Positions 51,689 to 59,831 of a DNA stretch of 64,000 bases are shown in pieces (within the stretch, counting starts at the first letter, position 1; every line of letters starts with the position of its first letter). Origin of the DNA: Bacillus sp. SLBN-46 (GTDB lineage: Bacteria; Bacillota; Bacilli; Bacillales; Cytobacillaceae); contig NZ_JAVIZM010000001.1 in assembly GCF_031453555.1 (NCBI RefSeq), forward strand, positions 4,719,001 through 4,783,000, read 5' to 3'. Both the position numbers and the translations under genes were made by a program. The notes beneath the pieces were generated by a model. That model ran no database searches. It was not told the DNA's origin and saw only the letters and a program-made list of their open reading frames with translations.

Positions 51689-52450
51689 ATGGTACTCGAA
51701 TTATTTAAACTAGATGGAAAAGTTGCAGCAGTAACGGGAGCTACCAGAGGAATTGGACGTTCAATTGCTCTCTCTTTAGCGGAAGCAGGGGCAGATATTG
51801 CCCTCCTTCAACGCTCACCTGAACAATTGGACGTTAAGGAAGAAATCGAATCATTAGGTAGAAAATGCTTGATTGTTCCTTGTGATTTGGAAAATGTCGA
51901 TCAAGTAAAAGCCGCAATTCCTACTGTGGTTTCGCATTTTGGCAAAATTGATATTTTAGTCAATAATGCAGGCATACAACGCCGGTCGCCTTCAGTAGAT
52001 TTCTCAGAACAAGACTGGGATGATGTGATTAATGTCAATTTAAAGACAGTCTGGCTCCTATGTCAGCAGGCTGGCCGCTATATGGTTCCAAACGGAAAAG
52101 GGAAAATCATTAATATGGCATCCTTACTTTCCTATCAAGGCGGATTGACCGTTCCTGCTTATGCTGCAGCCAAAGGTGGAGTGGCTCAGTTAACGAAAGC
52201 CTTATCGAATGAATGGGCTAAGCATAATGTGAATGTCAATGCGATTGTTCCAGGATATATTGCCACAGACATGAATACGGCACTCATACATGATGACACA
52301 CGTAATCGACAAATTCTCGAGCGAATCCCCTCTGGCCGTTGGGGAAATCCTGAAGATTTTAAAGGAACTGTTGTGTACCTTGCATCAGATGCATCGAATT
52401 ATGTACATGGGCATTTATTAGCTGTCGATGGTGGATGGCTTGGTAGATAA
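51689..52450 (+). CDS. Short-chain dehydrogenase, KduD/gluconate 5-dehydrogenase-like
   Basis: 253 residues. SDR features: GATRGIGRSIA cofactor loop (about 17-27), NNAG (about 92-95), Ser in NMASLLSYQGG, and the YAAAKGG catalytic Tyr/Lys (about 155-161). MASLLSYQGGLTVPAYAAAKGGVAQLTKALSNEWA is close to KduD (2-dehydro-3-deoxy-D-gluconate 5-dehydrogenase), though gluconate 5-dehydrogenase (IdnO) is similar. Together with the zinc dehydrogenase it would interconvert keto-sugar acids entering through GntP. GAGGAG precedes ATG 51689. Confidence 0.9.
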   Translation: MVLELFKLDGKVAAVTGATRGIGRSIALSLAEAGADIALLQRSPEQLDVKEEIESLGRKCLIVPCDLENVDQVKAAIPTVVSHFGKIDILVNNAGIQRRSPSVDFSEQDWDDVINVNLKTVWLLCQQAGRYMVPNGKGKIINMASLLSYQGGLTVPAYAAAKGGVAQLTKALSNEWAKHNVNVNAIVPGYIATDMNTALIHDDTRNRQILERIPSGRWGNPEDFKGTVVYLASDASNYVHGHLLAVDGGWLGR

Positions 52451-52476
52451 ATAATGTAATAGTGTTGAGTATTATC

Positions 52477-52523
52477 AAAGCATGCAGTCTTGCGCATAAA
52501 TTGTGCCAGTTGCGTGCTTTTTA
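52477..52523 (+). terminator. Terminator of the sugar-acid dehydrogenase operon
   Basis: AAAGCATGCA pairs with TGCGTGCTTT (one G-T) and is followed by TTATT. Confidence 0.65.
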
Positions 52524-52545
52524 TTGTGATGATCGGCAACTAATT

Positions 52546-53289
52546 TTAGTCCCACCAAAAATACCAAAATGCTGAATGAATAAGTGTTCCTGCAAGTGAA
52601 TTTACTGTCCCTACACCTTGGAAAACTATGTCACCACAAAATCCAAATTGTTCCCAAGCAAGTAATTCTGATTCTTCTTGAGTCTCTGGAGGATTCACAA
52701 CAAATAATTCCCATACATCTGAGGTTACTAAAGCGGGCGTTGCTCCATACTTTTCATACCAATATTTGAACACTGCAACTTGCTCTTCTGGCATCGGGCA
52801 TTCATTATACCCGCCCATAGGAACCCAGGCAGCTACTTCCCAAGGTTCATCAGTTGGAATCTTTGCGAGAATGATTTTTTCATTAACTGCTTCTTCAATT
52901 GATAGAAAATGGTTTGTGTGTTCCTCTATTTCAAACTCTCCTGTGATATCGTAGACTTCAACCTCTTCTACGGGTATGACCTCATCAAGAAGGTTCTTTA
53001 ACAATTCGTTTACATCAATATCCTTCGCTTTAGCTATGATTGATCCTTTATCATTCAAGTATTCTTTATCCGCCTTTGCGTCTATGACCTCTAACATCAT
53101 CTCTGAAGGGATAATGATAAGAGGAGTATATCCTTCTTTTTTGCCTTCCCTGAGAGCTTGATGATACCTGGTCATCACACCTTTAACATTCTTCTCCTCA
53201 ATAATCGAGCAATCACAATCCAATATAGCAATTATTTCTTTTATATAATCTCTCTTTTCCTTCTTCTTGAATTTATCAAATATCCCCAC
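52546..53289 (-). CDS. DUF4253-domain protein
   Basis: About 247 residues from GTG 53289; ATG 53298 directly abuts AAGGAG, so the GTG with 9-base spacing fits better. The C-terminal half is DUF4253: TDEPWEVAAWVPMGGYNECPMPEEQVAVFKYWYEKYGATPALVTSDVWELFVVNPPETQEE (about 145-210), ending with a Trp-rich FWYFWWD. The N-terminus is Lys-rich. DUF4253 has no known activity but is common among polymorphic-toxin immunity and SUKH-like neighbourhoods; no toxin gene is seen here. Confidence 0.82.
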   Translation of the reverse strand: MGIFDKFKKKEKRDYIKEIIAILDCDCSIIEEKNVKGVMTRYHQALREGKKEGYTPLIIIPSEMMLEVIDAKADKEYLNDKGSIIAKAKDIDVNELLKNLLDEVIPVEEVEVYDITGEFEIEEHTNHFLSIEEAVNEKIILAKIPTDEPWEVAAWVPMGGYNECPMPEEQVAVFKYWYEKYGATPALVTSDVWELFVVNPPETQEESELLAWEQFGFCGDIVFQGVGTVNSLAGTLIHSAFWYFWWD

Positions 53290-53463
53290 GCTCTTCATCT
53301 CCTTAAGGCAACGTTGTTGGTCATTTATAAATTCAATTAAATTTATAATTTTCCTCTTAGAAATTAAGATAGAAGAAGCATTAATAAAAAACAGCCACCA
53401 TTTATGGTTCGGTTCACCGTTGTACGTCTACATGTGTTAGTTTCATTAGATAACTTTCTTTTT

Positions 53464-53765
53464 CTACCTTTCTTCATACCCTGCTGGAGGAGTCTTAATA
53501 TCAGGAATGACACTGGCTTTGATTTTCGTTTTAATATGGCGGATCGATTTTCCCCTTAAAGCCTTAATTGAGTCTACTTTTTGGGGTGGTCAAGTTCTTG
53601 GTAGGCTAACTGGTACTTTCCTCCGTCAGCAACTTCTGAATGGTACAAAGCCTTGAGGGCATTGTTTTTTTCAAGGCCGTGTTCTGCCTTCATCTCTTTA
53701 AAGCGTGCATGCAATTCTTTATTATCCTTGATTAGCTGTTGCATTTGCGATTTCATATACTTCAA
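53464..53765 (-). pseudogene. Small helical protein gene with a one-base frameshift
   Basis: TTG 53765 (AAGGAGA 8 bases upstream) reads 63 codons (MQQLIKDNKELHARFKEMKAEHGLEK...YQELDHPKK) and stops at TAG. With one extra A in CCCCAAAAAG the frame continues VDSIKALRGKSIRHIKTKIKASVIPDIKTPPAGYEER to TAG at 53464-53466. The long basic continuation without stops makes a recent single-base deletion or a sequencing error likely. Family not recognised. The intact part could still be translated. Confidence 0.65.
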
Positions 53766-54061
53766 AATATTTATCTCCTTTCAGAACCCAATCCGTTCCC
53801 CAAGTATAGCATTAATAAACTTTATTTTAAAAAATCTTTAAAACAAAGGGACGGTTCTATTGCTTAGAAATTGCCGGCTGGTAATAATGGATGTACTTTA
53901 AACTATAATCACAGGCCCTTTTAACTGATCCGAATCATATGTAATTTTTATAAAAATCCTCCAAACCTCATTTTCAAAGTAAGGTATGTAATCTAATAGC
54001 TAGTTATAATCCCCCGTCCTAGTGTCCCTTAAAACATTTAAATAAGGAAACTAAACCTTGG

Positions 54062-54506
54062 TTATTCATAACGAGAAATAACTTGTTTAAAAAACCTCCT
54101 AAATTGCTCCCGATCTTCTGCTGTAAAAGCCTTGGGTCCTTTGTTCACTTTCCGCTTTTTCGAGCCATTGCACTTAAATAACGTGTTTGTAATAATTGGT
54201 CAATGTTTTCATTTGTTAACTAAACCCTTTATGGTGGAGGACTATATTTCCTTTTGCTAATCCTAGCAAAGCAAGACCATAATCTTGCGTAACAATAATA
54301 TCTCCTGTTTCTGCTAAATTCATAATCCGATAATCTACAGCATCTGCTCCAGAATCAACATAATTGGTTTCCACTCCTGATGGCTGTTCTGCATTAGAAA
54401 AATGAGAAAAGCTCGTAACGAGGATAACTGGAATTTCCGCATTCCTTCCTTCAGAAATAATAGTATCTTTTACCGGACAAGCATCTGCATCAACATAAAT
54501 TTTCAT
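54062..54506 (-). pseudogene. YaiI/YqxD (DUF188) family gene, disrupted
   Basis: The first 96 codons are intact and typical: [17 protein letters not shown]...[38 protein letters not shown]...LHHKGFS, then TAA at 54216. Downstream the missing tail is recognisable in shifted frames: ENIDQLLQTRYLSAMARKSGK, then KGPKAFTAEDREQFRRFFKQVISRYE ending at 54062. At least one stop and two frame changes break the usual 150-residue protein. The family is PIN-like and uncharacterised. Confidence 0.85.
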
Positions 54507-54716
54507 CTAAATCTCTCCTGTAAAGAAGCTCAATTTATTAATAGTGATACTATTAATAAATTGAGCTTCTTTCAAACCATGTAAGCAGAGGAACGGTGCT
54601 CTTGTTTGAAAATTAACAAGAGTTTCTGCCGTTCGTTTCAATAGACCATCCCTCTCTTTACAGATTTCATTAAGGCGGCCACAAGAATCACCTTATGTAA
54701 TTTTTATAAAAATAAT

Positions 54717-54745
54717 TTGACAAACCGACGGTCGGTTTGTATAAT
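54717..54745 (+). promoter_or_regulatory. Sigma-A promoter with TetR operator inside the spacer
   Basis: TTGACA (54717-54722), 17 bp, TATAAT (54740-54745). The inverted repeat ACAAACCGAC-G-GTCGGTTTGT covers the spacer, so a bound TetR protein would block the polymerase. Confidence 0.92.
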
Positions 54746-54780
54746 TGGAATATAAATACAGGAAAGTAAGGAGAGATAAA

Positions 54781-55425
54781 ATGAATATAAGCTCTAAAAG
54801 GAAGGTTATTCAATCTGTTATCGTCAGTATCTTAATAAACGGACTCGTACCTGTTGTCGTATATAATTTACTCTTGGATCATTTCTCAAGTTTTGTTTCA
54901 TTGCTACTTGCAACGATGGTTCCATTGCTGGATAATCTTTATCACATTGTGAAGCATAGGAAAGCTGATGCGTTTGGACTGTTTATGCTGACAGCTTTCG
55001 TTCTTAGCTTATTGGCGTTCTTACTAGGCGGGAATGAGAAATTGATTTTAATGAGAGAATCGTTAGTAACCGGAATATTAGGACTAATCTTTATAGGTTC
55101 CCTCTTCTATTCCAAACCGCTCATTTATCATTTTGCCATTAGATTCAGTTCAAATGACGAGTCAGAACAGAAGGGCAAATTTGCGAATAACTGGGAGTAC
55201 TCCTATTTTCGCTTTGTCATCCGATTAATGACTGCTGTGTGGGGCATCGCCCTCTTAGCAGAAGCAGTTATCAAAACCATTCTTGTGTATGAACTCTCGA
55301 TTTCTGCTTTCTTAGCTGTTTCACAAATCATCTTCTACAGTGTGCTCGGGGTAACGATTTTATGGACGGTCATCTATCGCCGATACGCAAAAACTCGCTT
55401 AGATTTAATAATGAATGTAAAATGA
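54781..55425 (+). CDS. VC0807-type multi-pass membrane protein
   Basis: 214 residues from ATG 54781 (AAGGAGAG upstream; the frame is open to 54745 but that overlaps the -10). Six hydrophobic segments. Pattern SILINGLVPVVVYNLLLDHFSSFVSLLLATMVPLLDNLYHIVKHRKADAFGLFML and FVIRLMTAVWGIALLAEAVIKTILVYELS match the VC0807 group of unknown function, often seen next to TetR regulators. First gene of the operon with the TetR gene. Confidence 0.8.
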   Translation: MNISSKRKVIQSVIVSILINGLVPVVVYNLLLDHFSSFVSLLLATMVPLLDNLYHIVKHRKADAFGLFMLTAFVLSLLAFLLGGNEKLILMRESLVTGILGLIFIGSLFYSKPLIYHFAIRFSSNDESEQKGKFANNWEYSYFRFVIRLMTAVWGIALLAEAVIKTILVYELSISAFLAVSQIIFYSVLGVTILWTVIYRRYAKTRLDLIMNVK

Positions 55426-55459
55426 TACATCCAGAAATTGAATAAGGAAGGTACAGAAA

Positions 55460-56056
55460 ATGTCTAATCCAACTTCTCATGATAACCCAAGCTTTCAGAA
55501 TATCTTATTAGCAACTGAGGAACTTATTCTGGAAAAAGGCTGCAGGAATACGACACTCAAAGACATTATTGAAAGAACGGGGCTTTCTAAAGGGGCCATT
55601 TATCATTACGTTGCAAGTAAAGACGAATTGTTTGGGCTTATTTTAAAAACCAAAATAGAACAAGTGAATGAAAAATTTAATCAGTTGATCAGCCACTCGA
55701 TGGGGGCTACCCCTGACGCTGGACGGTTTGGGATGGCCACTCAATTTTTCCATAGTAGACAGAATCCAAATGATGTCGGGAATCTAATATTTGTTTATCT
55801 GTTAAGCCAGGATGATGAAAAGGTTAAAAGTATTTTAAAAAGTGTTTACCAATATAGTAAGTCAACTGGTGTTCAATGGATTGAGATGGGTCAACAAAAT
55901 GGTGTGATTCCCCCCACTATCGATGCCGAAAAAATGGCCACCTTATTTATGACTTTTTCATATGGCCTTAGGGTAACGCAAATTCTTTCCTCTTCTGAAG
56001 ATGAACAAGTAGCAACAAGTGATATTTTTAAATTACTCATTCAGACATTGTCATAG
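55460..56056 (+). CDS. TetR-family transcriptional repressor
   Basis: 198 residues. The HTH is at about 15-60: NILLATEELILEKGCRNTTLKDIIERTGLSKGAIYHYVASKDELFGLILK, then a helical ligand domain. AAGGAAGG precedes ATG 55460. It follows the membrane-protein gene by 34 bp. CCGACnGTCGG operators lie in the promoter before 54781 and at 56114, upstream of the acetyltransferase gene, so it likely represses its own operon and the next gene. Confidence 0.92.
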   Translation: MSNPTSHDNPSFQNILLATEELILEKGCRNTTLKDIIERTGLSKGAIYHYVASKDELFGLILKTKIEQVNEKFNQLISHSMGATPDAGRFGMATQFFHSRQNPNDVGNLIFVYLLSQDDEKVKSILKSVYQYSKSTGVQWIEMGQQNGVIPPTIDAEKMATLFMTFSYGLRVTQILSSSEDEQVATSDIFKLLIQTLS

Positions 56057-56113
56057 AAAGAATGAAGTATGTTGGGCAAAATCCATATAAGGATTCTCCC
56101 ACCCCTTTTGCAT

Positions 56114-56126
56114 ACCGACTGTCGGT
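56114..56126. promoter_or_regulatory. Second TetR operator, ACCGACTGTCGGT
   Basis: Same CCGAC-n-GTCGG core as the site at 54721-54741, placed 27 bp before the acetyltransferase start. Confidence 0.75.
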
Positions 56127-56152
56127 TTTTGCAAAAACGAGAGGTGATCAGC

Positions 56153-56659
56153 ATGGATTTCATAACAATAGGATTACAAGAATTCCCCGAAGTGAAGCAG
56201 TTTTACGCTGCAATCACTTCTGATTTAAGAAAAAAGGGTATCGATCAATGGGACCGTTTTTATCCGAACCGTTTTGTTATGAAAAATGATTTAAAAAATG
56301 GAACCCTTTTTGGAATCAAAGAGGAAAATCACCTTATTGGTGCTATTGTTCTCGATACAAACGAAAGTAAACAGTATTTGAAACTTCAGTGGGAAGATCA
56401 TACAGGCAGGCCATTAATCATTCATCGATTAGCTGTCCATCCTTTCCATCAAGGTAAGGGTATAGGAAAAAAACTACTAAACTTTGCTGAAGAATATGCC
56501 TTGGAAAAAGGACATACCAGCATTCGTATGGATGTGTACTCCCAAAACCCGGCTGCCGTTGGGATGTATGAAAGAGCTGGTTATCAAATAAGAGGGTCTG
56601 TCAGGTTTCCATTAAGAAAAGTACCGTACTTATGTTTTGAAAAAATCATAAAAATATAG
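56153..56659 (+). CDS. GNAT acetyltransferase
   Basis: 168 residues from ATG 56153 (AGAGGTGAT upstream); the longer frame to 56069 runs through the operator. Motif A: HRLAVHPFHQGKGIGKKLLNFAEEYALEKGHTSIRMDVYSQNPAAVGMYERAGYQIRGSVRF. Acceptor unknown. Controlled together with the TetR operon through the ACCGACTGTCGGT site. Confidence 0.87.
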   Translation: MDFITIGLQEFPEVKQFYAAITSDLRKKGIDQWDRFYPNRFVMKNDLKNGTLFGIKEENHLIGAIVLDTNESKQYLKLQWEDHTGRPLIIHRLAVHPFHQGKGIGKKLLNFAEEYALEKGHTSIRMDVYSQNPAAVGMYERAGYQIRGSVRFPLRKVPYLCFEKIIKI

Positions 56660-56680
56660 AATAATTGGAGGAATATACTT

Positions 56681-57340
56681 GTGAAAAAAAGCAAAAAGTT
56701 AAATCTGGCAGTAGTCGGACTTTATTTTACTGTTCTACTATTCAGCGCTTATATAATCGTGATGTTTTTTATAATTGGGACTGAAAACGCACCAATGGTG
56801 AAAGGAAAAATGGAAGACGCAAACTTTAATTTACCCGTTTGGGAAGCCTTTTTCTATCCTCATATTATTCTCGGTACGATTGCATTGGCAATCGGTCCGT
56901 TTCAATTAACGAAAATGAGCCGTAAAAACCCAAAGCTACATCAGAATTTAGGAAAAATTTATGGGTTTACCATTTTTATTAATGTATTATTGGTTCCCTA
57001 CATTTCTCTCTTTTCTACAGGTGGCCGGTCAACTATGATTGCCTTCCTCGTGTTGAATGCTTTTTGGCTTGGGACAACAGCTATGGGCGTCCTTCGGGGA
57101 TTCCAAAAAAGAATACCCTCACATAAAACTTGGATTCTTAGAAGTTATGCCATCACATGGGTTTTTGTTTCCTTTAGAATTATTGTCATCCCATTCTCCA
57201 TTTTTTGGGATGCATCCATCAGTTTTCCGATAGCCGTTTACCTTGCTATTGCTTTAAATCTTCTTTTTGTTGAATGGAAAAGAAAAAAAGGAAAAAATAA
57301 ATCGATAATAAATTATGATAAAAAATTCATTAATGAGTAG
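56681..57340 (+). CDS. DUF2306-type membrane protein
   Basis: 219 residues, GTG start at 56681 after TTGGAGG. Seven or so hydrophobic segments. DUF2306 pattern: FYPHIILGTIALAIGPFQLTKMSRKNPKLHQNLGKIYGFTIFINV and RIPSHKTWILRSYAITWVFVSFRI, with conserved histidines and arginine suggesting cofactor or haem interaction. Function unknown. Last gene of the TetR-controlled set; convergent with MocR. Confidence 0.82.
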   Translation: MKKSKKLNLAVVGLYFTVLLFSAYIIVMFFIIGTENAPMVKGKMEDANFNLPVWEAFFYPHIILGTIALAIGPFQLTKMSRKNPKLHQNLGKIYGFTIFINVLLVPYISLFSTGGRSTMIAFLVLNAFWLGTTAMGVLRGFQKRIPSHKTWILRSYAITWVFVSFRIIVIPFSIFWDASISFPIAVYLAIALNLLFVEWKRKKGKNKSIINYDKKFINE

Positions 57341-57370
57341 GTGGAGTTAAGGATGAAACCTATCTACCCT

Positions 57371-58819
57371 TCATGGGAGGCAGCTAGCAAGTAATCTGAC
57401 TCCTTTTTCAATTTCTTCTATTGATAATCCTCCAAATCCTAACATGATATAGGAATTACCTTCGGGGGTTGGCTTAAGCCAAAACCTTAACGGGGAATAA
57501 ACTTTGACCCCCTTCTGTAGACCATTTTCAATCAGCTCGAAGGTGGATACATCTTTTAGTTTCAATATGATATGCAAGCCTGACTTTTCTCCCACAATTT
57601 TTACTTTAGTGCCCATATATTGTTCAATACTCCTTAACAGAGTCTGATGTTTTCTTTGATACAGCTTGCGCATTCTTCGAATATGCCTTTCGAATTCTCC
57701 GGATTGCATGAACAGGGCCATAGCCCTCTGAATAATAGGAGAGACAGATTGGTTGTAATCCGCGAACTTTCGTGAATATTGAACCATTAGAGAAGGTGGA
57801 AATACAATATAACTTAACCGGACTGAAGGAAGAAATGATTTAGAAAATGTACCTAAATAAATTACCTTTTCCTCTTCATCCAGGGATTTCAGCGAAGGAA
57901 TAGGCTGTCCCCGGTATCGAAACTCGCCGTCATAATCATCCTCAATAATGTATCCCCCAGTTTGATAAGCCCATTTTAGTAATCGCATTCTTTTCGAAAT
58001 GGACAGAACCATACCAAATGGAAATTGGTGAGAAGGTGTTAAATATACGGCTTTTGCCCTGCTCGTTTGAATATGCTCCACTGACAATCCGTCCTTTTCA
58101 AGAGGCACGGGTTCAATATAACATCCCTGGTCTTCAAAGACAGAGCGTACTCCACTATAACCCGGTTCTTCCATGGCCACGAATTTTTTCTGGAGTGCTA
58201 AAAGACGGCAGATCAACGCCATGGAAGTTTGTGTTCCGGCCGTTATAAGAATCTGTTCTGGTGTAGAGCGTACACCTCTGGATTGTAGTAAATAGTTTGA
58301 AATCTCCCGCCTCAATGCAAACTCACCTTGTTTTTCACTATACTCAAATAACCAGTTGTTCTCTTGATCAACAGCGTCTGACAGACATTTCTTCCACTGC
58401 TTCAAGGGAAATTTGTCAAGATCGACATTTCCATATTCAAAATCCACAAGGACCTCGCTTGAAGGCTTGCATTCCAACATAATAGGATGTACCACATCAA
58501 TCGGATGTAGTGAAGGTTTCTCAATCTCAGCTACCCATATTCCACTTTTAGGGACACTTTCGAGATATCCCTCTGATTGTAGCTGCTGATATGCTGCCTC
58601 AACCGTGTTCCGGCTGACCTTTAAATGAGTCGTTAGCTGGCGAATTGATGGCATCTTCATTCCTGGCAAGAGCCTTCCTTCTTCAATTTCCTTCTTAATC
58701 CAATGATACAACTGGCTGTATAACGGCTCAGACAACTCCCTATGTAAAAATGGGGTAAGTTCCACTGTTAGCCCTCCATCTGTCCCTATTAAACTTTTTA
58801 ATTCTGTCACTTTTATCAT
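57371..58819 (-). CDS. MocR/GabR-family regulator (GntR HTH fused to aminotransferase fold)
   Basis: 482 residues. The GntR winged helix is at about 30-95 (PLYSQLYHWIKKEIEEGRLLPGMKMPSIRQLTTHLKVSRNTVEAAYQQLQSEGYLESVPKSG). A fold-type I PLP domain follows with ITAGTQTSMALICRLL, IIEDDYDGEFRY and the PLP lysine in IYLGTFSKSFLPSVRLSY. MocR proteins sense PLP or amino substrates and often control vitamin B6 or GABA genes. It is divergent from a PPOX-type flavoprotein gene, its probable target. Confidence 0.92.
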   Translation of the reverse strand: MIKVTELKSLIGTDGGLTVELTPFLHRELSEPLYSQLYHWIKKEIEEGRLLPGMKMPSIRQLTTHLKVSRNTVEAAYQQLQSEGYLESVPKSGIWVAEIEKPSLHPIDVVHPIMLECKPSSEVLVDFEYGNVDLDKFPLKQWKKCLSDAVDQENNWLFEYSEKQGEFALRREISNYLLQSRGVRSTPEQILITAGTQTSMALICRLLALQKKFVAMEEPGYSGVRSVFEDQGCYIEPVPLEKDGLSVEHIQTSRAKAVYLTPSHQFPFGMVLSISKRMRLLKWAYQTGGYIIEDDYDGEFRYRGQPIPSLKSLDEEEKVIYLGTFSKSFLPSVRLSYIVFPPSLMVQYSRKFADYNQSVSPIIQRAMALFMQSGEFERHIRRMRKLYQRKHQTLLRSIEQYMGTKVKIVGEKSGLHIILKLKDVSTFELIENGLQKGVKVYSPLRFWLKPTPEGNSYIMLGFGGLSIEEIEKGVRLLASCLP

Positions 58820-58874
58820 GTACAGAAATTTCCTAAAATGATTTTATCACTTATAAAGAAAGATGGGATGAAAA

Positions 58875-59420
58875 ATGCATAAGATCCGCCAAGAAAAATT
58901 AATATGTACCGATGATAAGCGTATTGATCAGTTTTTATGCCAAGCACGGACGGGTTACCTTGGATTAACAGATGGGGAGCTTCCTTATGTGGTTCCTTTG
59001 AATTTTATCTGGATGAATGAAGCTTTGTATTTTCATGGAGCTGCACAAGGGAGAAAAATAAATTTGATTCATGCCAATCCCAACTGTTGTTTCACAGTAT
59101 CTGAAGATTACGGAACCATGGTAAGTCCTATCCCCGCCAAAACAGATACTGCTTACATGAGTGTGATGCTGTTCGGAGTACTAGAAACGGTAAGTGATTT
59201 AAACGAAGCCACCTCGGCAATGCAGGGCATGCTAGATAAGTACGTACCCGGCTACTACGATAAACGCCTTTCACAATCCCATGTTGAGAAGTATCGCTCC
59301 TCTCTAGGGAGTCATACACTTGTTTTTAGACTTACTCCCAGCGTACGAACAGCAAAAGAAAATCAATTGGATCCGCAATTGTCTTTCTACCCAGGCAGGA
59401 ACGTTGAGATGGATATCTAA
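58875..59420 (+). CDS. Pyridoxamine 5'-phosphate oxidase-family FMN protein (NimA-like)
   Basis: 181 residues. Split-barrel flavin fold: GYLGLTDGELPYVVPLNFIWMNEALYFHGAAQGRKINLIHANPNCCFTVSED (about 29-80), then VMLFGVLETVSDLNEATSAMQGMLDKY. This branch (nitroimidazole resistance/PPOX-like) binds FMN and is not the housekeeping PdxH. The divergent MocR regulator, 55 bp away, fits control by PLP status. Confidence 0.85.
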   Translation: MHKIRQEKLICTDDKRIDQFLCQARTGYLGLTDGELPYVVPLNFIWMNEALYFHGAAQGRKINLIHANPNCCFTVSEDYGTMVSPIPAKTDTAYMSVMLFGVLETVSDLNEATSAMQGMLDKYVPGYYDKRLSQSHVEKYRSSLGSHTLVFRLTPSVRTAKENQLDPQLSFYPGRNVEMDI

Positions 59421-59831
59421 AATTTTCCTGTAATCTATACATCATTTCCAACAAGAAACACAATTTTAATGGGATGGGACTAAATAGGGGGACAATGATG
59501 TACCACCTATTGAAGGTACGGAAATAAAAGTGATATTGCCATCCAAGTTACTTAAACAAACTAAAAGCCCTCGTTTCTTAATTTAAGCCTGTTTTTTAGT
59601 TCGTATGATCTATGAAGCAGGCTTTTTTTAATAAACAAAAATATCCTCCATTACCAATTAAAAATTAAAGACTTTTTCTTTCAACCCCCAAAATCCTAAA
59701 AAGATAACCTAAGCTTTTTATGTTAGTCATATTTAGTTGAATGGACAACTTTAAAGATAACTACCAATTATCACACCTGTATTTTTATAGTTATACATTT
59801 CTTGATACTACAACTAGAGGGAGGAGTCTAA
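59421..59831. other. Intergenic gap with one terminator
   Basis: 410 bp. Holds the terminator at 59585-59630 and an AT-rich stretch leading to the next gene's GGGAGGAG site. No gene seen. Confidence 0.6.
59585..59630 (+). terminator. Terminator-like hairpin
   Basis: AAGCCTG / CAGGCTT with a 26-base loop and seven T residues. It is 165 bp after the PPOX stop. Confidence 0.6.
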
